Source of the DNA: an uncultured Paracoccaceae bacterium
GTDB taxonomy: Bacteria; Pseudomonadota; Alphaproteobacteria; Rhodobacterales; Rhodobacteraceae
Length of the DNA stretch: 64,000 nucleotides
Direction: 5' to 3'
NCBI GenBank assembly: GCA_934500835.1
Contig: CAKSTR010000013.1
Span: 67,379-131,378, forward strand
The position numbers and the translations under genes were made by a program. The notes beneath the pieces are model-generated. The model worked only from the letters and a program-made list of their open reading frames with translations. It was not told the DNA's origin and did not search any database. This document shows positions 56,812 to 64,000 of the stretch, one piece after another. Positions within the stretch are counted from its first letter, which is position 1. Every line of letters starts with the position of its first letter.

Positions 56812-56894
56812 CACATGCCCCCCATGCCGGCGACGTAGAAGACCAGCGCCACGAGAAGCACCAGCGACAGGGTTTTCAGGCCGGAGTCAGACAT
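56811..56894 (-). CDS. 27-aa single-pass membrane protein at the head of the xpaC-telA operon
   Basis: ATG 56894 to TGA 56811-56813 encodes MSDSGLKTLSLVLLVALVF then YVAGMGGM: a short polar start and one hydrophobic helix. Its stop overlaps the xpaC start (TGATG), a hallmark of translational coupling in this genome. The upstream ribosome-binding site is weak. The overlap and coherent membrane-helix composition support a real gene, but there is no family assignment. Confidence 0.55.
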   Translation of the reverse strand: MSDSGLKTLSLVLLVALVFYVAGMGGM

Positions 56895-57005
56895 TCCGCG
56901 GCATCCAGAGGCATTACTGGGCGATCCTAGACCAGCAGGCCCGCCCATACCAGCGGGCAGGCGGGGAAATGCGCGGCTTTATTCTGCGAAACGATCCCCC
57001 GGGGA

Positions 57006-58325
57006 TCAGCCGCCCCGGCGCGGTGGCGGCTTGCCGCGGCCCGGTCCCTGCCCCGGACCACGCGGCGCCGCGCCCTGGGCGGGGCGGCGGGCGGCGGGTT
57101 TCGCGGCATCGCGGGGGGTAGTCTTTCCGGCGGGCTTGGTGGCGGGTTTGGTGGCGGGCTTGCCATCGGCCCGGGGGGCGGGGCCCTTGCCGGACGGGGC
57201 GGGCTTCGGTCCGCTGCGGGGGGCGGCCTTTGCCGGGGCCGGGCGCGCGGGACGGGCGGGCTTGCCTTCGGGATCGGGCGTCACCGCCTCCTTCCAGGCC
57301 CGTGACAGGGCCTTGAGCCCGTCGCCGGGCCTGGCATTGCGCGGCAGGGTGATCTTGTCGGCCCCTGCGGCGGCGCGCGCGGCGGTCGGGCGGCCCGTGG
57401 TGGCGAAGGTCTTTGCCGCAGCCCTGGCACCTGTCGTCGCCTTGCCGCCGCGGCGCGGAGAGGGGGCGTCGATCTCGGTCGCATGGCGCGGGGCGGCGCC
57501 GTCCGTCTTGCGGGGCGCCCGTTTCAGGGCAGGGCGCCGGGTGTCCGGGTCGGCGCTTCCCGGCGTCTCGCCCAATTGTTCGCGCAGGACTTTCTGGCGG
57601 ACTTCCTCGACCTCGCCGGGTTGCAGGTCGTTCAGGCGGAACGGGCCGTAGGAGGTGCGGATCAGCCGGTTGACATAGAGGTCGATGGCGTTCATCGCGC
57701 GGCGGATCTCGCGGTTGCGGCCTTCACGCAGGCCCACGGTCAGCCAGGCATTGGCGCCCTGGATGCGGTCCAGCGTGACCTGCATCGGCAGGAATTTCTC
57801 GCCCTCGATGACGATGCCCTTGCGCAGCGGTTCCAATTGGTCATCGGTCGGGTTGCCGTTTACCCGCACCCGATACTTGCGCAGCCAGCCGGTCGAGGGC
57901 AGCTCCAGCCGGCGCTTCAGTTCCCCGTCATTGGTCAGAAGGAGAAGTCCCTCGGAGTTGAGGTCGAGCCGGCCGACCGACATCACCCGCGGCATGTCTT
58001 CGGGCAGGTGGTCGAAGACGGTGTCGCGGCCCTTCTCATCGGCGGCCGAGGTCACCAGCCCTTCGGGTTTGTAGTAAAGCCAGAGCCTTGCGGGTTCCTC
58101 GTCGGGCAGGGGATGGCCGGAGATGGTGATGCGGTCGCGCGTGGTGACGTTCAGCGCCGGCGAGGCGATGACCTTGCCGTTGACCGTGACTTCGCCCGCC
58201 TCGATCAGGCGTTCCGCCTCGCGCCGCGAGGCGACGCCGCGGCGTGACAGCACCTTGGCGATACGCTCGCCTTCGGGGGTGCCCGACGGGGTTGCGGCGG
58301 GGGAAGGCTTGTCTTTCGGCGCCAT
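57006..58325 (-). CDS. rluB: 23S rRNA pseudouridine synthase (RluB/RsuA family) with long basic tail
   Basis: The 439-aa protein has an N-terminal S4 RNA-binding domain (RIAKVLSRRGVASRREAERLIEAGEVTVNG) and the synthase core with catalytic Asp in GRLDLNSEGLLLLTNDG, and LREGRNREIRRAM. The core ends near residue 250. About 190 residues of Ala/Lys/Pro/Arg-rich disordered sequence follow, including a PATKPATKPAGK repeat; such tails are common in alphaproteobacterial members. It converts a uridine of 23S rRNA helix 89 to pseudouridine. Confidence 0.93.
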   Translation of the reverse strand: MAPKDKPSPAATPSGTPEGERIAKVLSRRGVASRREAERLIEAGEVTVNGKVIASPALNVTTRDRITISGHPLPDEEPARLWLYYKPEGLVTSAADEKGRDTVFDHLPEDMPRVMSVGRLDLNSEGLLLLTNDGELKRRLELPSTGWLRKYRVRVNGNPTDDQLEPLRKGIVIEGEKFLPMQVTLDRIQGANAWLTVGLREGRNREIRRAMNAIDLYVNRLIRTSYGPFRLNDLQPGEVEEVRQKVLREQLGETPGSADPDTRRPALKRAPRKTDGAAPRHATEIDAPSPRRGGKATTGARAAAKTFATTGRPTAARAAAGADKITLPRNARPGDGLKALSRAWKEAVTPDPEGKPARPARPAPAKAAPRSGPKPAPSGKGPAPRADGKPATKPATKPAGKTTPRDAAKPAARRPAQGAAPRGPGQGPGRGKPPPRRGG

Positions 58326-58358
58326 GGCGGTGATCCTTGGGCCGCAGGGTGGCCAGCC

Positions 58359-58408
58359 CCGGGGGCTGTCTGCCCCCGGACCCCCGAGGATATTTTAGCC
58401 AAGATGAA
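58359..58408. repeat. Dispersed intergenic repeat, copy 4, overlapping the tadA start
   Basis: The perfect hairpin CCGGGGGC-TGTCT-GCCCCCGG (58359-58379) is followed by the core 58388-58408 (GGATATTTTAGCC then AAGATGAA). The layout and orientation match copy 1. The final ATGAA of the core provides the first possible tadA start codon (58404). It lies between the divergent rluB and tadA genes. Confidence 0.8.
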
Positions 58409-58871
58409 AGGGCAATCGGTGAGCGTGTTCCGGTCCCATATGGCGCTGGCGCTGGCAGAGGCGCGGGCGGCGGCGGCGCGGGGCGAGGTGCCGGTCGGGG
58501 CTGTCGTCGTCTCGCCGGGCGGAGAGGTGGTGGCGCAGGCGGGCAACCGGACGCGCGAGCTGTGCGACCCCACCGCCCATGCCGAGGTGCTGGCGATCCG
58601 GGCGGCCTGTCTGGCGGCGGGGTCCGAGCGGCTGCCCGGCCATGTGCTTTACGTCACGCTGGAGCCCTGTCCGATGTGTGCGGCCGCGATATCCGCGGCG
58701 CGGATCGCCCGGCTGGTCTATGGCGCGGCAGACCCCAAATCGGGCGGGGTTGCGGTGGGCGCGCGGGTGTTCAGCCATCCGCAATGCCACCATGTGCCCG
58801 AAGTGCTGGACGGCATTGCCGGCGCGGAGGCCGAGGCGATGCTGAAGGCGTTCTTCGCCGGGCGGCGCTGA
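58404..58871 (+). CDS. tadA: tRNA adenosine(34) deaminase
   Basis: Up to 155 aa. The zinc-deaminase motifs are HAEVLAIR (with the catalytic Glu) and PCPMCAAAI, plus VPVGAVVVSPGGEVVAQAGN. It converts A34 of tRNA-Arg(ACG) to inosine. Start choice is uncertain: ATG 58404 lies inside the dispersed repeat; GTG 58419 or 58425 or ATG 58440 (MALALAEARAA) would better match the usual N-terminus. Confidence 0.95.
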   Translation: MKGQSVSVFRSHMALALAEARAAAARGEVPVGAVVVSPGGEVVAQAGNRTRELCDPTAHAEVLAIRAACLAAGSERLPGHVLYVTLEPCPMCAAAISAARIARLVYGAADPKSGGVAVGARVFSHPQCHHVPEVLDGIAGAEAEAMLKAFFAGRR

Positions 58872-58945
58872 TCCGCCGCTGCGCGCGGGACGCCCCCTCG
58901 CTGCCCGCGCACGGGGGGCACGGGGGGCAGCGGGATCGTCCGCCG

Positions 58946-59638
58946 TCAGAGGGCGATCGGGGTCATCACTTCGGGTTCGATCACCCGCACGCCGGGCGGC
59001 AGGCCGGCGCGCAGGGCATCGGCGTTCTGCGCCAGCAGCGGGAAGGTCTTGTAGTGGCACGGGATGACCAGCCTGAAGGCGAAGTATTTGCGGGCGGCCC
59101 AGGCTGCGCGCTCCATATCCATGGTGTAATGGCCGCCGCAGGACAGGATGCCGATGTCGGGGCGGTGATATTCGCCCATCCAGCCCATGTCGGCCATGAT
59201 GTCGGTATCGCCCGAGACATAGATCACATGTCCCTCGCCCGCGATCATGAAGCCGGCGGCGGAGCCTGCGGGCAAGAGGGCGCCCCCGAAGTCGACCGAG
59301 GCGGAATGCGTGGCATTGACCATGGTGACCCTGGCGCCGCCCAGATCGAGCGTGCCGCCCTTGCCAAAGCCGATGGTCGGGCAGCCCTGGCCGTTCAGCC
59401 ATTCCGAGACTTCGTGGATGCAGGCGACCGGGATGCCCCGTTCGGTGGCAATGCCGGCGGTGTCCGCGGCGTGGTCGCCGTGGGCATGGGTCAGCAGGAT
59501 ATGGGTGGCACCCTGCAAAGCCTCGTCCCGCCGCGCGGCGGGAAACATCGGGTTGCCGGTCAGCCAGGGGTCGATCAGCAGCGTGGCGTCTTCGATCTGG
59601 ATGCGGAAGCCGGAATGGCCTAGCCATGTGATCTGCAT
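58946..59638 (-). CDS. UPF0173 metal-dependent hydrolase (metallo-beta-lactamase fold)
   Basis: The 230-aa protein starts at ATG 59638: MQITWLGHSGFRIQIEDATLLIDPWLTGNP, the metal-binding THAHGDHAADT, VNATHSAS, GDTDIMADM and VIPCHYKTFP. All metal ligands of the UPF0173 family are visible. The substrate is unknown. The frame extends upstream, but that part lacks family sequence. Confidence 0.92.
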   Translation of the reverse strand: MQITWLGHSGFRIQIEDATLLIDPWLTGNPMFPAARRDEALQGATHILLTHAHGDHAADTAGIATERGIPVACIHEVSEWLNGQGCPTIGFGKGGTLDLGGARVTMVNATHSASVDFGGALLPAGSAAGFMIAGEGHVIYVSGDTDIMADMGWMGEYHRPDIGILSCGGHYTMDMERAAWAARKYFAFRLVIPCHYKTFPLLAQNADALRAGLPPGVRVIEPEVMTPIAL

Positions 59639-59840
59639 GTGGACTGGGCTCCTTGACGGATGGGCGGGGACGAATGGGCGGGGTGGTTCCCCTGCCGCAA
59701 GACTTAGCCCGATTCGTCGGCGGTGCAACCTGCGGGGGCGCCGCGCGCGGGAAGGGCGCTGGTCATCCAGATGTGGAACCAGCACTTGCCGCACCGGCGG
59801 GTCTGGCCCAAAAACGCTGCGTCCCGGAGTGGTATTTCCG

Positions 59841-60494
59841 ATGATTCTCGATCCGATCAGCCTTTATTGCGAAAGGACCACACCCGGCCTGTGGGACGAG
59901 CCGTTTTCGTTGCTGGCCAGTCTTGCCTTTCTGCCGGCGGGGATCGTGCTGAGGCGCTTTTCGCGGGATCTGCCGCAGTTGCGCCTGATGGCGGCGCTGT
60001 CGCTGTTCATGTGCCCGGCGGCGCTGGCGCTGCACAGTTTTCCCAGTCTCCTGACGCTGGCGCTGAGCCTGCTGTCGATCCTTGTGGTGATGCTGCACTA
60101 TGTCTTCCTGCTCACCCGCGATGTCCTGCGGCTGCCCGGCTGGATCACTGTGTGCTGCGTCGCGCTGATCCTGCCCTTTGCGGTGCTGAGCCTGCCGCTG
60201 GTGGTGCCGATGCGCGGGGCGGTCAGCTCGGTCGCCTATGCGGCGGTGCCATTGCTGATCCTCGGCTATGCCGTGATCCTGCGGCATGATGCGCCGGACA
60301 CCGCGAAGGGGCTGTTCGTGGTGGTGCTGATGATGGCGGTGGCGCTGGTGGCGCGTTCGGCGGATGTGCCGCTTTGCGGGCGCTGGCCGCATGGCACGCA
60401 TTTCCTGTGGATCATCTTGGGTGCCTGCATTCTGGTGCAGATGGGCAGGGTCTATCGCCGCCACATGCTTGCAGGGCCGGGCGGGGGCGGCTAA
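59841..60494 (+). CDS. Ceramidase-like (CREST superfamily) membrane protein
   Basis: The 217-aa protein starts at ATG 59841 and has about seven membrane segments. [34 protein letters not shown] at the N-terminus and [20 protein letters not shown] near the C-terminus (Asp175, His184, His187) fit the alkaline-ceramidase/CREST pattern of metal-binding His and Asp residues with a Ser. These are transmembrane amide hydrolases. Substrate in this lineage is unknown. It precedes gatCA by 41 bp. Confidence 0.7.
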   Translation: MILDPISLYCERTTPGLWDEPFSLLASLAFLPAGIVLRRFSRDLPQLRLMAALSLFMCPAALALHSFPSLLTLALSLLSILVVMLHYVFLLTRDVLRLPGWITVCCVALILPFAVLSLPLVVPMRGAVSSVAYAAVPLLILGYAVILRHDAPDTAKGLFVVVLMMAVALVARSADVPLCGRWPHGTHFLWIILGACILVQMGRVYRRHMLAGPGGGG

Positions 60495-60535
60495 ACGGGG
60501 CCAGCCTCCCGCAAGGGTGCAATCAGGGGTCCCCC

Positions 60536-60823
60536 ATGTCGATCGACATCGAAACCGCGCGCAAGGTCGCGAAGCTGGCCCGGATCCGGGTCGAGGAAGC
60601 CGCTTTGCCGCAGCTGGCCGAACAGCTTTCGGGCATCGTCACCTTCATGGAAGAGCTGAACGAAGTCGATGTGACGGGGGTCGAGCCGATGGTCTCGGTC
60701 ACGCCGATGCGGCTGGCGCGGCGCAAGGATGTGGTGACGGACGGCAACATCCAGGCCCAGGTCCTGAAGAATGCGCCCGAGGCGCGCGAGGGCTTCTTTG
60801 CCGTGCCGAAGGTGGTGGAATGA
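60536..60823 (+). CDS. gatC: Glutamyl-tRNA(Gln)/aspartyl-tRNA(Asn) amidotransferase subunit C
   Basis: The 95-aa protein (ATG 60536) has [45 protein letters not shown] and ends FFAVPKVVE, all typical of GatC. It stabilises GatA in the amidotransferase that forms Gln-tRNA(Gln) and/or Asn-tRNA(Asn). It overlaps gatA by 4 nt (ATGA). Confidence 0.95.
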   Translation: MSIDIETARKVAKLARIRVEEAALPQLAEQLSGIVTFMEELNEVDVTGVEPMVSVTPMRLARRKDVVTDGNIQAQVLKNAPEAREGFFAVPKVVE

Positions 60824-62304
60824 GCGCGAACTCCCTGACGATTGCGGCCGCCCGCGATGCCCTGCGCAAGAAGGACATCACCGCGGTCGACCTGACCATG
60901 TCCTGCCTGACCGCCATCGACGCAGGCGACGGGCTGAACGCCTTTGTCCACAAGACGCCCGAGATCGCGCTGGAACAGGCCCGTGCCGCCGATGCCCGCC
61001 TGGCGACCGGGGAAGCGCCGGCGCTGTGCGGCATCCCCCTGGGGATCAAGGATCTTTTCTGCACCAAGGGCGTGCCGTCCCAGGCTGCGTCCAACATCCT
61101 GAAGGGGTTCAGGCCGGAATACGAATCCACCGTCACCTCGCAGCTTTTCGCGGCGGGCGCGGTGATGCTGGGCAAGCTGAACATGGACGAATTCGCCATG
61201 GGCTCGTCCAACGAGACCTCCTGCTACGGCAATGCCGTGAACCCCTGGCGGCGCGGCAACGACGACACTGCGCTGACGCCGGGCGGGTCTTCGGGCGGCT
61301 CGGCCGCGGCGGTTGCGGCGGACCTCTGCCTTGGCGCGACCGGCACCGACACCGGCGGGTCGATCCGCCAGCCGGCGGCCTTCACCGGCATCACCGGGAT
61401 CAAGCCGACCTATGGCCGCGTCAGCCGCTGGGGCGTGGTCGCCTTCGCCTCGTCGCTGGATCAGGCCGGACCGATGACGAAATCGGTGCGCGACGCCGCG
61501 ATCATGCTGCAGGCGATGTCGGGCCATGACGCCAGGGATTCGACCAGCGCCGACATTCCGGTGCCGGATTTCGAGGCGGCGCTGACCGGCGACATCAAGG
61601 GCAAGATCATCGGTATCCCCAGGGAATACCGCATGGACGGCATGCCCGCCGAGATCGAGGCGCTGTGGCAGCGCGGCATCGAGATGATGCGCGACGCGGG
61701 TGCGGTGATCCGCGACATCAGCCTGCCGCATACGAAATATGCCCTGCCGGCCTATTACGTCATCGCCCCGGCCGAGGCCTCGTCGAACCTCGCCCGCTAC
61801 GACGGGGTGAAATACGGCCACCGCGCCAAGCTGGGGCAGGGCGACGGCATCACCGAGATGTATGAAAAGACCCGCGCCGAAGGGTTCGGCGCCGAAGTGC
61901 AGCGCCGGGTCATGGTCGGCACCTATGTGCTGTCTGCCGGGTTCTACGATGCCTATTACAACCGCGCCCGCAAGGTGCGTGCCCTGATCAAGCGCGACTT
62001 CGAGACCGTCTTTGCCGAAGGCGTCGATGCGATCCTGACGCCCGCCACGCCGTCCTCGGCCTTTGGTCTGGGAGAGATGGCCAATGCCTCTCCGGTCGAG
62101 ATGTATCTGAACGACGTCTTCACCGTGACGGTGAACCTGGCCGGCCTGCCCGGCATCGCGGTTCCGGTCGGGCTTGACGCGCAGGGGCTGCCGCTGGGGC
62201 TGCAGCTGATCGGGCGGCCCTGGGATGAGGGCGGGCTTCTCAATCACGCCTATGTGCTGGAGCGTGCCGCCGGTTTTGTTTCCAAACCGCCGAAATGGTG
62301 GTAA
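60820..62304 (+). CDS. gatA: Glutamyl-tRNA(Gln)/aspartyl-tRNA(Asn) amidotransferase subunit A
   Basis: The 494-aa amidase-signature protein has the Ser-cisSer-Lys triad visible: Lys in [10 protein letters not shown], cis-Ser in [14 protein letters not shown] and nucleophile Ser in [14 protein letters not shown]. It releases ammonia from glutamine for the transamidation. It follows gatC; gatB is not in the window. Confidence 0.97.
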   Translation: MSANSLTIAAARDALRKKDITAVDLTMSCLTAIDAGDGLNAFVHKTPEIALEQARAADARLATGEAPALCGIPLGIKDLFCTKGVPSQAASNILKGFRPEYESTVTSQLFAAGAVMLGKLNMDEFAMGSSNETSCYGNAVNPWRRGNDDTALTPGGSSGGSAAAVAADLCLGATGTDTGGSIRQPAAFTGITGIKPTYGRVSRWGVVAFASSLDQAGPMTKSVRDAAIMLQAMSGHDARDSTSADIPVPDFEAALTGDIKGKIIGIPREYRMDGMPAEIEALWQRGIEMMRDAGAVIRDISLPHTKYALPAYYVIAPAEASSNLARYDGVKYGHRAKLGQGDGITEMYEKTRAEGFGAEVQRRVMVGTYVLSAGFYDAYYNRARKVRALIKRDFETVFAEGVDAILTPATPSSAFGLGEMANASPVEMYLNDVFTVTVNLAGLPGIAVPVGLDAQGLPLGLQLIGRPWDEGGLLNHAYVLERAAGFVSKPPKWW

Positions 62305-62345
62305 GGGCCGGCAAAAAGCCCCTACCGCGACCGCATGAGGCAGTA

Positions 62346-63080
62346 ATGTTCCGCCGTTTCGCCCTTTCCCTTGTGGCCGCCCCGTTGCTGGCCGCCTGTC
62401 AGCCCTCGGTGCCGGATTCCGGTGCCGGGGTCGGGTTCCAGGACTACAACAGCTATATCCGCAACACCTCGGTCCCGCCGACGGCGGCCGCGCCTGCCCC
62501 TGTGGCGCCTGCGGGCGGCTTCAACCCGGCAGCGGCCTCGGCCGCCATTGACCGGGCCTCGGGCGTCAGCACGCCGGCCCCGGCCCCGGCCCCGGCGCCC
62601 GTCGCCTCGGGCGGGCTGGACCCCAACCGTCCGCGCGGCGACGCCCCCACCGGAATCAAGACCGAGTCGGGAGAGGTCGCCAATGCCGGCCATGCCGGGA
62701 TCTCGGACGAGCAGGATTTCTCGGCCGTCTCCTCGCGCGAGACCATCGCCAGCGACAAGGAACGGATCGAGCGGAACCGCGCGCAATATGTCGTGGTGCA
62801 GCCCAAGGATCTTCCGGTGCGTCCGGGTGAACTGGGGCCGAACATCGTCGACTATGCGCTGAAGACCACGAACGATCCGGGCACGGCGCTGTATTCGCGG
62901 TCCGGCCTTGGCAAGCGCGACCCGATGGTGGCCTGTTCAAAATTCGCCTCGCCCGATCTGGCGCAGACGGAGTTCCTTGCCAAGGGCGGCCCCGAAAAGG
63001 ACAAGCTGGGCCTTGATCCGGATGGCGACGGTTTCGCCTGCACCTGGGACCCGCGCCCCTTCCGCACCGCGCTGCAGTGA
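62346..63080 (+). CDS. Lipoprotein with C-terminal excalibur-like calcium-binding segment
   Basis: The 244-aa protein starts at ATG 62346 with a lipoprotein signal peptide (MFRRFALSLVAAPLLAAC, Cys18). A low-complexity Ala/Pro linker (about 45-90) precedes a charged region and a C-terminal motif LGLDPDGDGFACTWDPRPFR with two cysteines (VACSKFAS, FACTWD), resembling excalibur calcium-binding domains. It is an envelope protein, and its stop overlaps the amidase gene start, suggesting a cell-wall role. Confidence 0.8.
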   Translation: MFRRFALSLVAAPLLAACQPSVPDSGAGVGFQDYNSYIRNTSVPPTAAAPAPVAPAGGFNPAAASAAIDRASGVSTPAPAPAPAPVASGGLDPNRPRGDAPTGIKTESGEVANAGHAGISDEQDFSAVSSRETIASDKERIERNRAQYVVVQPKDLPVRPGELGPNIVDYALKTTNDPGTALYSRSGLGKRDPMVACSKFASPDLAQTEFLAKGGPEKDKLGLDPDGDGFACTWDPRPFRTALQ

Positions 63081-63751
63081 GCGCAGGCGAAGGCTTCCCC
63101 TCGCCCAACTTCGGTGCGCGGCGGGGTGGCTTGCGGCCGTCGCTGGTGGTGATCCACTATACCGCCATGGCGACCTGCGCCGAGGCCCGCGACCGGCTGT
63201 GCGACCCCGCGGCCGAGGTTTCGGCGCATTGGCTGATCGCGGAGTCGGGCGAGGTCCTGGCGCTGGTGCCCGAGACAGAGCGGGCCTGGCACGCCGGGGC
63301 GGGGCAATGGCGCGGGCAGGATGACATCAACAGCCGCTCGATCGGGATCGAACTGGCGAACCGCGGCGACCACCCCTTCCCGGAACCGCAGATGGCGGCG
63401 CTGGAGCAGGTGCTGCGCGGCATCATGGCGCGCTGGTCGATCCCGCCCGAAGGGGTGATCGCGCATTCCGACATGGCGCCGGGGCGCAAGTCCGACCCGG
63501 GGGCGCGGTTCGACTGGCGGCGGCTGGCGCTGCAGGGCCTGTCGATCTGGCCAGATCCGGCTTCGCCGGGCAGCTTTCGCGCCGATGCGCAGCGCCTTGG
63601 CTATCCGGCCGCTGACGACGCAACCCTTCTGCGCGCCTTCCGCCTGCGGTTCCGCCCCTGGGGTCGTGGCCCGCTGGCACCCGAAGACGCGGCCCTTGCC
63701 GCCGATCTGGCGGCGCGCTTCGGCATTGACGGCGGGACGGCCTCGGCCTAA
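63077..63751 (+). CDS. N-acetylmuramoyl-L-alanine amidase (AmpD-like)
   Basis: The 224-aa amidase_2 protein starts at GTG 63077, overlapping the lipoprotein stop. Zinc ligands are visible: VVIHYTAM (His), IAHSDMAPGRKSDPG (His and Asp), and ETERAWHAGAGQWRGQDDINSRSIGIEL. No signal peptide is evident, so it is probably cytoplasmic, cutting anhydro-muropeptides during recycling. The final 60 residues are a peptidoglycan-binding-like helical tail. Confidence 0.9.
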   Translation: MSAGEGFPSPNFGARRGGLRPSLVVIHYTAMATCAEARDRLCDPAAEVSAHWLIAESGEVLALVPETERAWHAGAGQWRGQDDINSRSIGIELANRGDHPFPEPQMAALEQVLRGIMARWSIPPEGVIAHSDMAPGRKSDPGARFDWRRLALQGLSIWPDPASPGSFRADAQRLGYPAADDATLLRAFRLRFRPWGRGPLAPEDAALAADLAARFGIDGGTASA

Positions 63752-63754
63752 GTC

Positions 63755-64000
63755 CGCCTCGCGCGGATGGCCGGATGACCGCGGGTCGCAAGACGCGAGG
63801 AAAGTCCGGACTCCATGAGGCAAGGGTGCCGGGTAACGCCCGGCGGGGGCGACCCCAGGGAAAGCGCCACAGAGAACAGACAGCCTCCCCTCGGGGCGGT
63901 GATGGTGAAACGGTGGGGCAAGAGCCCACCGCGGGACTGGCAACAGGACCGGCACGGCAAGCCCCACCCGGAGCAATGCCGAATAGGGGCCTCGCGCGGG
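63755..64000 (+). ncRNA. rnpB: RNase P RNA (5' part, runs off the window)
   Basis: The conserved core of bacterial type A RNase P RNA is visible: GAGGAAAGTCCGGACTCCAT (63797-63816), GGGTAACGCCCGG, AGGGAAAGCGCCACAGAGAA, GGTGAAACGGTGGGG-CAAGAGCCCACCGC and GCCCCACCCGGAGCAATGCC with GAATAGGG. The sequence is cut at 64000, so the 3' third is absent. The exact 5' end is estimated. It processes precursor tRNAs. Confidence 0.93.

Overview
The window is GC-rich, densely packed DNA from an alphaproteobacterium, most likely family Rhodobacteraceae (Paracoccus/Rhodobacter relatives). Supporting signs are the gene families (CIO-type cydAB, NDUFS4-like subunit, DUF3726, DUF2927, TelA/XpaC), frequent ATGA/TGATG stop-start overlaps, an intergenic repeat I associate with this family, and an alphaproteobacterial-looking RNase P RNA at the right end. 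No species can be named from the sequence alone.

Region 1 (1-9.1 kb) is the end of a mobile element. A Ti/rhizobial-type transfer cassette lies at the left edge: traA relaxase/helicase (minus strand, cut by the window edge), a Q-type oriT, then divergent traC and traD. traG, which normally follows traD, is absent. In its place are a single-chain type IIG-like restriction-modification enzyme, a short transposase-like remnant, and an AT-richer overlapping pair: a three-Cys-motif partner protein (TcmP) and a three-cysteine radical-SAM-like protein (DUF5131/Gp37-Gp68 family). This looks like a defence cargo region. A 0.7-kb gene-poor stretch separates it from the chromosomal-looking remainder.

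Region 2 (9.7-19.6 kb) is a LysR regulator divergent from an eight-gene operon: Ldh2-type dehydrogenase, a ProXWV-like quaternary-ammonium ABC importer, an aldehyde dehydrogenase, a metal-site-degenerate M19 dipeptidase-like protein, an unrecognised 556-aa protein and a DUF3726 protein. It reads as uptake plus oxidation of a betaine-like compound whose identity is not obvious.

Region 3 (19.8-29.1 kb) holds an EmrRAB-type efflux operon, a cyanide-insensitive bd oxidase operon with its small subunit, an NDUFS4-like gene and uvrB.

Region 4 (29.1-42.8 kb) is a second catabolic/import cluster: a gamma-glutamyltransferase-like protein, a GntR/FCD regulator, a Pot-type ABC importer, RraA-like and HpcH/HpaI-like proteins, a GhrA-like reductase, a GlxA-type AraC regulator, an enolase-superfamily enzyme, two alpha/beta hydrolases and a PLP dehydratase. 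Several of these enzymes appear to have altered catalytic residues.

Region 5 (43-64 kb) is mostly housekeeping: an ABC exporter, an acyl-CoA synthetase, purC-pfkB-dtd, rluB, tadA, gatCA, an AmpD-like amidase and rnpB. It also carries a TopAI-YjhQ-like toxin-antitoxin pair and an envelope/tellurite-type stress cluster (27-aa membrane protein, XpaC, TelA, DUF2927, SPFH-GYF2, zinc-ribbon protein). Four intergenic sites carry the same roughly 21-bp repeat, usually beside a GC hairpin; one site is a face-to-face pair forming a perfect 21-bp stem.
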